A stretch of DNA of 11,774 nucleotides from Thermotogae bacterium (GCA_015486095.1 WFSK01000234.1:1-11774), one strand, 5' to 3'. Counted from the stretch's first letter, positions 1 through 6,471 are shown. The notes: a model not told the origin generated them from the sequence alone. Made by a program: numbers and translations.

Positions 1-1
1 G

Positions 2-409
2 ATCTTTCTCGTCCTGATCGGATATCTTGGGATTAAAATTTATGGTATAACTTTAAAATTACCTCGAAATGTGGTTCTTGTTGCTGTGATAATGTTTTCG
101 ATAGTCGGTTCATATGCGATGCGTAATAGTTTCTTTGATATTTACATCATGCTTATCTTTGGTGTGATAGGTTACCTTCTCGAAGCCTTAAACGTACCTC
201 TTCCTCCGATGATTCTTGGTATAATCCTTGGTCCTATGATCGAAGACAATCTAAGGGTAGGACTGATAAAGACCAAAGGTAGTTTCATCCCTTTCTTAAC
301 TCGTCCTATTAGTTTTGCTTTGATAATCCTTATCCTTTTAACACTCTTTGGCGGAGATATATTCAAGTTAGTAAGAATCACTTTGGGAAGGAGTAAAAAG
401 CATGACTGA
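2..409 (+). CDS. TctA-family tripartite tricarboxylate transporter permease, C-terminal part (5' end outside window)
   Basis: The frame is open from base 2 to the TGA at 407-409, giving about 135 residues with no start in the window, so this is the 3' end of a longer gene (TctA proteins are usually about 500 residues). The visible part is hydrophobic with several membrane segments. It carries the C-terminal TctA signature: a GSYAMRNSFFDIYIML-like segment, then FGVIGYLLE, then LGIILGPMIEDNLR, and a late TRPIS motif. TctA is the large inner-membrane subunit of a secondary carboxylate importer that works with a small TctB subunit and a periplasmic TctC binding protein. Neither partner is in the window; they probably lie upstream. 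The next gene overlaps the end by 8 bases, so the two are probably co-transcribed. The family is fairly secure; the substrate cannot be told. Confidence 0.85.
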   Translation: MFLVLIGYLGIKIYGITLKLPRNVVLVAVIMFSIVGSYAMRNSFFDIYIMLIFGVIGYLLEALNVPLPPMILGIILGPMIEDNLRVGLIKTKGSFIPFLTRPISFALIILILLTLFGGDIFKLVRITLGRSKKHD

Positions 410-785
410 GTTTCCAATAAAGTTATCGATATCGAGTCCAGGGATTTTCAATAAAAATGAAGTAGTTTTCGAAGGCTCAGGACTTTCGGTTAAATTGGTC
501 GAATTGGAATCTCCCATGGAGGGACAAGCAGAAATACATCGGTACTTTCATGACATCTACCTCGTAATCGATGGCGAAGCTATCGTATCTACTGGTAAAG
601 CGCTTACAGAAAGTGTTGAAATCAGTCCTGGGGAATATAGAGGTAATGGCATTGTATCTCCGATTCAATACAATGTAAAGAAAGGTGATATCTTCATAAT
701 ACCGGCTGGTACCGCCCACCAAGTAAGTCTTCGTAGTGGAAAAATCCTTCAATGGGTTATGAAGTGTTCGACCTCATCTAAATAA
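402..785 (+). CDS. Small single-domain cupin protein
   Basis: 127 residues with one cupin beta-barrel. Motif 1 is seen as H46-R-Y-F-H50-D51 with G58; it is a degenerate HxxxHD form of the usual HxHxxxxE, so metal binding may be altered. Motif 2 is G95-D96-I-F-I-I-P101-A-G103-T-A-H106, which fits well. The ATG at 402 has an AAGGAG site just upstream and overlaps the permease stop by 8 bases, which implies translational coupling. Stand-alone cupins bind or isomerise small acids or sugars, or act as sensors. Its place behind a carboxylate transporter suggests a role with the transported compound, but that is inference. The fold is confident, the reaction unknown. No clear intrinsic terminator follows. 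Confidence 0.8.
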   Translation: MTEFPIKLSISSPGIFNKNEVVFEGSGLSVKLVELESPMEGQAEIHRYFHDIYLVIDGEAIVSTGKALTESVEISPGEYRGNGIVSPIQYNVKKGDIFIIPAGTAHQVSLRSGKILQWVMKCSTSSK

Positions 786-855
786 CGCAAAACGTTGTGA
801 AATAGATGATCGCTTATTCCCTCACCCAAAAATGCCCAGACCTAAATTCGGGGTC

Positions 856-884
856 TTGACAAAGATAGAAATCTGTTGTACTAT
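856..884 (+). promoter_or_regulatory. Sigma-70-type promoter of the DUF5320/MinD/NifX cluster
   Basis: A perfect -35 TTGACA (856-861) is followed by a 17-base spacer and a -10 TACTAT (879-884) with a TG-rich approach. Transcription should start near 890-893. It lies 123 bases after the cupin stop and about 30 before the first DUF5320-like start codon. A small inverted repeat, AGACC (838-842) / GGTCT (852-856), touches the -35 box. Confidence 0.75.
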
Positions 885-905
885 ATATGTAAATTACATA
901 TATAG
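881..905 (+). promoter_or_regulatory. Perfect 12+12 palindrome over the -10 box: candidate PadR operator
   Basis: The arms CTATATATGTAA (881-892) and TTACATATATAG (894-905) are exact reverse complements around one central base. The palindrome covers most of the -10 box and the start region and reaches into the Shine-Dalgarno AGGAGG (904-909), so a bound protein would block polymerase. The core ATGT-N5-ACAT resembles the ATGT/ACAT half sites known for PadR repressors, though their gap is often longer. A PadR gene ends this same cluster, so autorepression is the simplest reading. The assignment to PadR is inference. Confidence 0.6.
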
Positions 906-918
906 GAGGTGAGAAGAT

Positions 919-1161
919 ATGGCTTATGGATATTATGGTCCCTATGGAGGTTGGGGTCGAGGTTATGGAGCCGGATACGGATGGGGTGGATACGGCCCTG
1001 GATATGGATGGGGTGGCCCATATGGAGCTCCATATGGATACCCTCCGAGGATGACACCCGAAGAGGAAAAACAGATGTTGCTAGATTATAAGGGTTATCT
1101 TGAAAATGAACTCAGAGGAGTTAATGAAAGGCTTAAAGAGTTAGAGACCGAAGGGAGGTGA
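919..1161 (+). CDS. Gly/Tyr-rich DUF5320-like small protein with C-terminal coiled coil
   Basis: 80 residues. Residues 1-43 are almost only Gly, Tyr, Trp, Pro and Ala in YGYYGPYGGWG-like repeats, which suggests a disordered, aromatic-rich segment. Residues 45-80 are a charged amphipathic helix (MTPEEEKQMLLDYK through ERLKELETEGR) like the coiled coil that ends many DUF5320 proteins. The start ATG at 919 follows AGGAGG by 9 bases. It is the first gene after the promoter and operator, and the next gene begins 4 bases after its stop with the shared Shine-Dalgarno lying in its last codons. DUF5320 proteins have no known function but often sit beside NifX-type proteins and MinD-like Fe-S ATPases in anaerobes. 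The characteristic N-terminal DUF5320 motif is missing here and is found in the next gene instead. Confidence 0.8.
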   Translation: MAYGYYGPYGGWGRGYGAGYGWGGYGPGYGWGGPYGAPYGYPPRMTPEEEKQMLLDYKGYLENELRGVNERLKELETEGR

Positions 1162-1165
1162 GCTC

Positions 1166-1432
1166 ATGCCAGCGTTAGATGGTACTGGTCCCGCAGGACT
1201 TGGCCCTATGACCGGTAGAGGTTTAGGATGGTGTAGCGGATATTTAAGGCCCTACGGTTACTATGGAGCACCTTATTACAGACCTTATGGAGCATTTTAC
1301 TACCCTCCAGCACCATATACCTATTGGGGAGCTTATGCCCCATATTACGGTTATGGTAGAGGCTGGGGATGGTTTGGCAGAGGCTTTGGATTCGGTAGAG
1401 GTTGGGGCAGAGGTTGGAGATGGTGGTGGTAA
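1166..1432 (+). CDS. DUF5320-type protein, N-terminal motif and aromatic Gly-rich tail
   Basis: 88 residues. The first 24 hold the DUF5320 signature: DGTGPAGLGPMTGRG followed by GWCSGY, with C23 the only cysteine. The rest is built of Tyr/Pro/Gly stretches and ends in GRGWGRGWRWWW, with no coiled coil. The start ATG follows GGGAGGTGAG at a good distance, 4 bases after the previous stop. Usual family members carry both this N-terminal motif and a C-terminal coiled coil in one chain; here the coiled coil is on the previous gene, so the two products may act as a pair. The function is unknown; the context points to metal-cluster handling. A strong hairpin follows the stop. Confidence 0.82.
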   Translation: MPALDGTGPAGLGPMTGRGLGWCSGYLRPYGYYGAPYYRPYGAFYYPPAPYTYWGAYAPYYGYGRGWGWFGRGFGFGRGWGRGWRWWW

Positions 1433-1447
1433 ATAATGTAATAGTTT

Positions 1448-1484
1448 GGTCACGGTAAAGAATGTATTCTTTACCGTGACCTTT
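1448..1484 (+). terminator. Perfect 16-bp hairpin between DUF5320 genes and MinD genes (terminator or attenuator)
   Basis: GGTCACGGTAAAGAAT (1448-1463) and ATTCTTTACCGTGACC (1466-1481) are exact reverse complements separated by GT, followed by only three T residues. The GGAGG of the next gene begins 6 bases after the stem. The short T-run suggests partial termination, or an RNA processing or stability element that lets the DUF5320 genes be expressed more strongly than the ATPase genes. Confidence 0.7.
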
Positions 1485-1496
1485 ATGGAGGATGTC

Positions 1497-2348
1497 ATGT
1501 TGAAGATCGCGATTTTGAGTGGTAAAGGTGGAACTGGGAAGACGACGGTTGCGACGAATCTGGCTTGGGTGCTCTCCAAGCATCTTAAGGTCCAATTGTT
1601 GGATGCTGATGTTGAGGAGCCAGATACACATCTATTTTTTCCAATTCGCTTTTCTTACGAGGAATCTGTAAATATACTTAAACCTGTTATTGATAAGGAT
1701 GTCTGTATAAACTGTGGGGAATGTGTTAAGGTCTGCCAGTTCGGGGCGATGATATCCTTTTCTGGTGGCATATACGTTTTCGATTCTCTTTGTAAGGGAT
1801 GTGGGGCGTGTAAGATGGTATGTCCTACGAACGCCATCGATGAGGTGCCCAGATCGATCGGTAAGATCAGATTGGGAGACATAAGTAGCTCCTTAAAATA
1901 CGGTATGGGGATCCTTAACATAGGTGAGCTTTCTGGAGTAGAAGTTATAAGGCAACTCAAAAGGTACATCGATGAAAGTGCAGATGTAGTCGTAATCGAT
2001 GCACCTCCAGGAACTTCATGTCCTGTGGTGGAATCCATTCGTGGAATGGATTTTACCATTCTGGTAACCGAACCAACACCGTTCGGTTTGAGTGATCTGA
2101 AGATGGCCGTAGAGGTGGTAAGAGAGATGGAAATACCATCGGCTATAATAGTGAACAGATACGATGTGGGGTTCGACGGTATAGAAGAATTCTCGAAACA
2201 GACAGGTATTCCTATACTGAACCGTATTCCATTCAGTAAGGAAATAGCAACTCTGTATTCCGAGGGTAGGTTGTTCACAAGGGACATTCCGAAATGGAGA
2301 ATGATATTTGAAGAGATGTTCGACAAGATCAAGGTGATCGCAAAGTGA
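1497..2348 (+). CDS. MinD-superfamily ATPase with inserted 2[4Fe-4S] ferredoxin domain (first copy)
   Basis: 283 residues from ATG 1497, chosen because GGAGG (1487-1491) sits 5 bases upstream. The frame extends to a TTG at 1446, but that start would lie under the hairpin stem. The deviant Walker A is SGKGGTGKTT (residues 8-17), and the switch-II region is VIDAPPGTSCP (about 167-176). Between them, at about residues 65-115, is a bacterial ferredoxin insert with Cys 70, 73, 76, 80 and Cys 99, 102, 105, 109, enough for two [4Fe-4S] clusters. Such proteins belong to the Mrp/Nbp35/MinD group and couple ATP binding to Fe-S or other metal-cluster handling in anaerobes. The C of SCP after the switch is also seen in the second copy. 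A 4-base GTGA overlap couples it to that paralogue, so the two may form a heterodimer. Confidence 0.92.
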   Translation: MLKIAILSGKGGTGKTTVATNLAWVLSKHLKVQLLDADVEEPDTHLFFPIRFSYEESVNILKPVIDKDVCINCGECVKVCQFGAMISFSGGIYVFDSLCKGCGACKMVCPTNAIDEVPRSIGKIRLGDISSSLKYGMGILNIGELSGVEVIRQLKRYIDESADVVVIDAPPGTSCPVVESIRGMDFTILVTEPTPFGLSDLKMAVEVVREMEIPSAIIVNRYDVGFDGIEEFSKQTGIPILNRIPFSKEIATLYSEGRLFTRDIPKWRMIFEEMFDKIKVIAK

Positions 2349-3214
2349 TACAGATAGCAATCGTGAGTGGAAAAGGTGGAACTGGTAAGACTACTCTTGC
2401 TGGATCATTGGCCTTTTTGTTCGAAAATCATGTTGTGGCCGATTGCGATGCGGATGCACCCAACCTCTATCTTTTGCTCGATCTCGAAGATGTGGAAAGT
2501 TTTGAATTTTACGGTGGAAAGAAAGCGACTATATCACTCGATAAATGTACGGGATGTGGGATCTGCAAGGATGTATGCCGATTCGATGCCGTGCTGTATA
2601 ACGATGGGCATTACAAAATAGATCCTTATGCCTGTGAGGGATGTGGGGCATGTGTCATTGCCTGCCCTGTAAAGGCTATATCCCTTGTTGAGGCGAAAGA
2701 AGGCGAATATCATCGGGCTTTTTCCGATTCTCTACCGGTTTCCCATGGTCGTCTAAATCCTGGTGAAGATGCTTCTGGAGGGCTCGTGGCAGAGATCAGG
2801 AAATTGGCTATAAAAGAAGGAGAAAGGCTGAAGAAAAGATTCGTACTCATAGATGGAGCTCCTGGCATAGGGTGTCCTGCAATATCTTCTATAACTGGGG
2901 CAACTTATATAGTAGTAGTTACAGAACCAACTACTTCAGGACTGCACGATCTCACAAGGATAGTTAAAACAATACAGCGCTTCAAGAGACGATTTGGGGT
3001 TGTAATAAATAAGGCCGATCTGAATACGAAGGAATCGCGAAGTATAGAACGATATTGTCGTGAGGAAAACTTTGAAATATTGGGAAAGATCCCATTCGAT
3101 GAGACTGTTGAAGTGGCAACGAGAGAAGGAAAGCCCATCATACATTTTCCGAACAGTAAAGCAGGTAAGGCTATATTGAACATATATGCAAAATTGCGAA
3201 AGATCCTTGTATAA
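2345..3214 (+). CDS. MinD-superfamily ATPase with inserted 2[4Fe-4S] ferredoxin domain (second copy)
   Basis: 289 residues, starting at a GTG that overlaps the previous stop as GTGA, with AAGGTGATC upstream as a weak ribosome site. It repeats the architecture of its neighbour: deviant Walker A SGKGGTGKTT at residues 9-17, a ferredoxin insert with Cys 68, 71, 74, 78 and Cys 97, 100, 103, 107, and a switch region LIDGAPGIGCP at about 168-178. A linker of about 40 charged residues (117-160) is longer than in the first copy. Paired ATPases of this kind are encoded beside NifX-fold proteins in the orange-protein clusters of sulfate reducers. The likely role is assembly or transfer of a metal-sulfur cofactor. 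The family is sure; client and partner are inferred from the neighbourhood. Confidence 0.92.
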   Translation: MIQIAIVSGKGGTGKTTLAGSLAFLFENHVVADCDADAPNLYLLLDLEDVESFEFYGGKKATISLDKCTGCGICKDVCRFDAVLYNDGHYKIDPYACEGCGACVIACPVKAISLVEAKEGEYHRAFSDSLPVSHGRLNPGEDASGGLVAEIRKLAIKEGERLKKRFVLIDGAPGIGCPAISSITGATYIVVVTEPTTSGLHDLTRIVKTIQRFKRRFGVVINKADLNTKESRSIERYCREENFEILGKIPFDETVEVATREGKPIIHFPNSKAGKAILNIYAKLRKILV

Positions 3215-3231
3215 TGCAAAAGATAAATTGA

Positions 3232-3289
3232 TCCACTATGGTCATTGAAAGATCGATCTGTCTCGATGAACATCGTCGATGTGAGTGGA
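3232..3289 (+). repeat. Nested inverted repeats in the leader of the NifX-type gene
   Basis: TCCACT (3232-3237) pairs with AGTGGA (3284-3289). Inside lie CGATG (3264-3268), CATCG (3271-3275) and CGATGT (3277-3282), where the middle piece can pair with either flank, so two mutually exclusive small hairpins are possible. This sits in the 133-base gap before the NifX-type start, the largest gap inside the cluster. It may be a weak regulatory or processing site; no convincing promoter was found. Confidence 0.35.
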
Positions 3290-3347
3290 ATTATTCGATA
3301 AAAACGGATTGGCGTATATGAAAAATCTTGAAATAGGAGGTAAAAAG

Positions 3348-3674
3348 ATGAGGATCGCAATTCCCGTAGAGGAGAAAAGTGAAGATGCTAAACTAAGTGA
3401 TAGGTTTGCAAGGGCACCATTCTTCATCATTTTCGATGAGGATAAAAACGAAGTCGAATATTATGAAAATACCGATTTAGACGCACATGGTATGGGTCCA
3501 AAGACAACACGTCTCTTATCGGATAAGAACGTGCAGGTACTTATAACAAAAGATGTTGGAGCGAATGCCCTTACTGCTCTCCAGGGTGTTGGAATAGAGA
3601 TCTACAGGGCTATACCAGGATCCGCAAAGGATAATTTGCATGCTTGGAAAGAAGGTAAGTTAAATAGATTCTGA
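3348..3674 (+). CDS. NifX/NifB-type dinitrogenase iron-molybdenum cofactor-binding family protein
   Basis: 108 residues from ATG 3348, preceded by AGGAGG 7 bases upstream; the frame is open upstream to 3285 but no ribosome site supports a longer form. The protein begins MRIAIPVEE and holds SDRFARAPFF (the region where the family has its phi-FGRA motif), a central HGMGPK stretch and a VQVLITKDVGANALTALQGVGIEIY strand-helix-strand. This is the ribonuclease-H-like fold of NifX, NafY and the orange protein, which carry FeMo-co precursors or Mo/Cu-sulfur clusters. No nitrogenase gene is visible, so a nitrogen-fixation role is unlikely. With the two Fe-S ATPases upstream and the ferredoxin 17 bases downstream it probably carries the cofactor that the cluster builds or moves. 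Confidence 0.88.
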   Translation: MRIAIPVEEKSEDAKLSDRFARAPFFIIFDEDKNEVEYYENTDLDAHGMGPKTTRLLSDKNVQVLITKDVGANALTALQGVGIEIYRAIPGSAKDNLHAWKEGKLNRF

Positions 3675-3691
3675 AAAAAGGAGGAAAAGAA

Positions 3692-3994
3692 ATGCCATGG
3701 GTTAGAGAAGACAAATGTGTGGGATGTGGAAATTGTGTCAAGGCTTGTCCTATACCAGGAGCGATAACTATGAACGGAGGGAAGGCAAGGATATCCAATG
3801 CTCTATGCACTCGTTGTGGAAAATGCTTCGACGTATGTCCAACGCATGCCATAAGACCGAACTCTGAAAATCCTGCATTGAGAGGCATGAATGTGGGAAG
3901 ACCTGGAAGAGGAATGGGTAGAGGTCTAGGAAGAGGCATGGGAAGAGGCATGGGACAAGGTTTTGGTAGAGGCATGGGACGCGGCAGGTGGTAA
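3692..3994 (+). CDS. 2[4Fe-4S] ferredoxin with Arg-Gly-Met-Gly repeat tail
   Basis: 100 residues; ATG 3692 follows AAAGGAGG. Residues 1-55 form a classical two-cluster ferredoxin with Cys 9, 12, 15, 19 and Cys 39, 42, 45, 49; the IPGAI after the first set replaces the more usual TGAI spacing by one or two residues. Residues 65-100 are an RG-rich tail (GRGMGRG repeated, ending GRGRW), with Met at regular spacing. The tail is strongly basic and Met-rich and could bind metal, nucleic acid or a partner; this is speculation. The same Gly-rich flavour occurs in the DUF5320 proteins of the cluster. It likely passes electrons to the ATPases or the cofactor carrier. The end of the gene overlaps the open frame of the PadR gene. 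Confidence 0.88.
   Translation: MPWVREDKCVGCGNCVKACPIPGAITMNGGKARISNALCTRCGKCFDVCPTHAIRPNSENPALRGMNVGRPGRGMGRGLGRGMGRGMGQGFGRGMGRGRW
3881..3978 (+). repeat. Short direct repeats AGAGGCATG encoding the RGM tail
   Basis: AGAGGCATG occurs at 3881-3889, 3932-3940, 3944-3952 and 3968-3976, with diverged copies between. Two copies are spaced 12 bases apart in frame, so slippage would add or remove RGMG units without breaking the ferredoxin frame. Confidence 0.7.
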
Positions 3995-4013
3995 TGCAGG
4001 AGGTGCATCGATA

Positions 4014-4394
4014 TTGATCCCTGGTGGGGGGAGAAGAGGAAGAAGGTGGGAGGGAGGGATCGGTAGCGGAGCGAATTGGTGGCTGATAGGTGAGATACTC
4101 CTTCTCATTGCCGAAAAGCCTTCTCATGGTTATGAATTGATGAATAGATTGAGGGATTTCGGAATATATCTCGAGGGAGTAGGACAGATGGGAAACATAT
4201 ATCGTATTCTCTCAGAACTCGAAGTACTCGGTTTCATTCGATCTAATTGGGAGACTGTTGGGCCAGGACCTGCGCGTAAAATATATGAAATAACCCCAGA
4301 AGGCAAGTTTCACTTAAAACGGATAGCTCATTCTGCCGAGACTTTTAGAGATACTCTAGATACATTTATCGAGAGGTGCAGTAAAATTCTGTAA
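4014..4394 (+). CDS. PadR-family transcriptional regulator
   Basis: 126 residues from TTG 4014, which follows AGGAGG (3998-4003) by 10 bases. The frame runs back to 3963 inside the ferredoxin gene, and the ATG at 3994 is in another frame and stops quickly, so the exact start is uncertain. The first 20 residues are Gly/Arg-rich, as often seen in PadR proteins of such clusters. Residues 24-105 are the winged helix: WLIGEILLLIAEKPSHGYELMNRL (helix 1 and the AEKPSHGYEL motif), GNIYRILSELEVLGFI (recognition helix and following helix), and a wing ending RKIYEITPEGK. A short amphipathic C-terminal helix follows for dimerisation. PadR proteins are usually repressors that sense small molecules. As the last gene of the cluster it probably controls the promoter at 856-905. 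The downstream gap to thrS shows no clear terminator. Confidence 0.88.
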   Translation: MIPGGGRRGRRWEGGIGSGANWWLIGEILLLIAEKPSHGYELMNRLRDFGIYLEGVGQMGNIYRILSELEVLGFIRSNWETVGPGPARKIYEITPEGKFHLKRIAHSAETFRDTLDTFIERCSKIL

Positions 4395-4425
4395 AAGATG
4401 CCAACATTCTTCTGGACTATTGGAA

Positions 4426-6345
4426 TCACTCGTATGCCGATGTTAGTGATAGTGTTTCTATCTCTTCTTTTATCTTGTTTATAAAGGAATCCAGAGGCTG
4501 TGGCCCTATATCTTTCCCTGAGCGAAGGCGTATCGCTATCGTGTTGTTCGATACCTCTCTATCGCCGATTATCGCCATGTAAGGGACCTTTTCTATCTGA
4601 GCTTCTCTCACTTTGTAACTCGTCTTTCTATCTCTAGCATCCACCTCCACACGGATGCGTTCTGAATCGAGTTTAGAAGCAACAGCGCGGGCATATTCGA
4701 AATGTCTATCCGCTATGGGTAGGATCTTCACTTGAATTGGGGCAAGCCACGTTGGAAATGCACCACCGAAATGCTCTACGAGGATGCCCATAAATCTCTC
4801 GAGCGAACCGTACAACGCTCGATGTATCATAACGGGTCTGTGTTCTTTGTTATCTGCACCAATGTACGTGAGTTCGAACCTCTCTGGCATCAGGAAATCC
4901 AATTGTATCGTTCCACACTGCCATAATCGTCCGATCGAATCTTTGATGTGAAAATCTATCTTTGGACCATAAAATGCCCCTTCGCCTTCGTTTATAACGT
5001 ATTCTTTTCCGGTGGAATTGAGTGCTGCCTTCAATTCAACAGTGGCTTTATCCCAGGTTTTCTCATCTCCCATATGATCTTCTGGCATGGTAGATAATTC
5101 CATGTTATAGGAAAAACCGAATAAACCGTATAGATAATCTATTATTTCTATGATCTCTATTATCTGCTCTTTTATCTGTTCTTCCGTGCAGAAGACATGG
5201 GCGTCATCCTGGGTAAAGCCCCTGACTCTCATCAGCCCGTGTAGGACCCCACCTTTTTCATATCTGTGGACTATCCCTAATTCAGAAAACTTTATGGGCA
5301 ACTCTCGATAGCTCCTCATCTTCGATTTGTAGATGATTATGTGCCCTGGACAATTCATGGGTTTAACCGCATATGTGGCATTATCTATCTTGCTGAAGTA
5401 CATGTTGTTCTTGTAATGATCCCAGTGTCCCGATCTCCTCCATAGAGATTCGTTTAATATCAAAGGAGTTTGAATCTCCTGGTACCCTTTTTCATGATGT
5501 TTATCACGCCACACACGGATCAACTCGTTCTTCACCACGAGTCCTTTGGGATGAAAGAATACCATACCCGGTGCTACGTCTGGATGAAAGGAATAAAGGT
5601 CGAGTTGAGTGCCTAGTTTCCTATGGTCTCGCTTGCGTGCTTCTTCCATTACCTTTAGGTATTCTTCGAGTGCAGATTTGGTTACAAAGGCTGTGGCGTA
5701 GATCCTTTGAAGCATTGGATTTCTTTCATCGCCTCTCCAATATGCACCCGATACATTGAGAAGTTTGAAATTTTTTATCCATCCCGTAGAAGGCATATGT
5801 GGGCCTTTACAGAGATCGATGAAATCTCCCTGTTTGTAGAAAGAGACAACATCATCGTTTATATCCTCAACGAGTTTAACTTTGTATATTTCCCCCATTT
5901 CCCTAAGCTTTTCTATAGCCTTATTTCGGGGTAACTCAAATCTCTCTATCTCGAGATCTGCATCTACTATCTTTTTCATCTCTTCTTCTATCCTGGGCAA
6001 GTCATCATCACTTATCCTATCGGGTATATCGAAATCGTAATAGAATCCATTCTCTATGGTAGGGCCTATACCAAGTTTCGTATCTGGAAAAAGACGCTTA
6101 ACCGCTTGTGCCATTACATGGGATAGCGTATGACGATATATCTCTTCACTACCTTTGTCTCCTAATCTCACGAATTCGATTCGAGAATCTTTTTTTATCG
6201 GAGTATGAAGGTCGATAAGTTCATTGTTCACCTTTAATCCAACTACTTCTTTAGATAGTTCTGGAAAATCCCTTTTGATGATCTCTTTCCCCGTTATACC
6301 TTCTCCGTATTCTTTAAAATCATCTTGCGAGAACCATATCTTCAC
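4426..6345 (-). CDS. thrS: Threonyl-tRNA synthetase
   Basis: Joins threonine to tRNA-Thr in the cytoplasm. About 639 residues, full bacterial length. An N-terminal TGS domain (VKIWFSQDD onward, about 60 residues) precedes the editing domain with HTLSH and later CKGPH (the HxxxH plus C/H editing set). The class II core follows, with Zn-binding MNCPGH (Cys about 332 by this start), motif 2 RVRGFTQDDAHVFC and motif 3 with MIHRALYGSLERFMGILVEH, then the anticodon domain (PIQVKILPIADRH to the end). I chose GTG 6345 because GGGAGGG lies 6 bases upstream; the ATG at 6360 would place that ribosome site inside the gene. It faces the PadR gene tail to tail with a 31-base gap. The short leader holds no T-box. 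Confidence 0.97.
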   Translation of the reverse strand: MKIWFSQDDFKEYGEGITGKEIIKRDFPELSKEVVGLKVNNELIDLHTPIKKDSRIEFVRLGDKGSEEIYRHTLSHVMAQAVKRLFPDTKLGIGPTIENGFYYDFDIPDRISDDDLPRIEEEMKKIVDADLEIERFELPRNKAIEKLREMGEIYKVKLVEDINDDVVSFYKQGDFIDLCKGPHMPSTGWIKNFKLLNVSGAYWRGDERNPMLQRIYATAFVTKSALEEYLKVMEEARKRDHRKLGTQLDLYSFHPDVAPGMVFFHPKGLVVKNELIRVWRDKHHEKGYQEIQTPLILNESLWRRSGHWDHYKNNMYFSKIDNATYAVKPMNCPGHIIIYKSKMRSYRELPIKFSELGIVHRYEKGGVLHGLMRVRGFTQDDAHVFCTEEQIKEQIIEIIEIIDYLYGLFGFSYNMELSTMPEDHMGDEKTWDKATVELKAALNSTGKEYVINEGEGAFYGPKIDFHIKDSIGRLWQCGTIQLDFLMPERFELTYIGADNKEHRPVMIHRALYGSLERFMGILVEHFGGAFPTWLAPIQVKILPIADRHFEYARAVASKLDSERIRVEVDARDRKTSYKVREAQIEKVPYMAIIGDREVSNNTIAIRLRSGKDIGPQPLDSFINKIKEEIETLSLTSAYE

Positions 6346-6388
6346 ATCTAACCCTCCCATTTACATACAGTTTTTATAATAATACCAC

Positions 6389-6422
6389 AAAAGCAGGTCT
6401 TCCTGCTACTGAGGAAGACCTG
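6389..6422 (-). terminator. Intrinsic terminator after the glutamate dehydrogenase gene
   Basis: A perfect 10-bp stem, CAGGTCTTCC (6394-6403) with GGAAGACCTG (6413-6422) and a 9-base loop, is followed on the minus strand by CTTTT. It lies about 50 bases past the dehydrogenase stop and about 45 before the thrS start, so thrS probably has its own promoter, which I could not define. Confidence 0.75.
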
Positions 6423-6471
6423 TGTGAATAAAAAGATATTATGGGAGAATAAATAAAGATTTAGTATTTGC

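Noticed and set aside
1446..1496. N-terminal extension of the first MinD-type protein from TTG 1446
   Set aside because: It would be encoded by the hairpin and lacks a ribosome site, while GGAGG fits ATG 1497.
1655..2332. Long open frame of 225 codons on the minus strand
   Set aside because: It is wholly antisense to the first MinD-type ATPase gene, has no ribosome site and no family-like motif; it is a shadow frame.
3348..3674. Nitrogen fixation role for the NifX-type protein
   Set aside because: No nitrogenase or other nif gene is in the window, and many non-fixing anaerobes carry this family.
4395..4425. Shared terminator between PadR and thrS
   Set aside because: Only a CCAA/TTGG pairing was found, too weak to call.
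6346..6360. ATG 6360 as the start of thrS
   Set aside because: The GGGAGGG ribosome site lies just after this ATG and is well spaced for the GTG at 6345.
6346..6471. T-box leader for thrS
   Set aside because: The leader is about 125 bases, mostly taken by the terminator of the gene before it, and no T-box consensus is visible.
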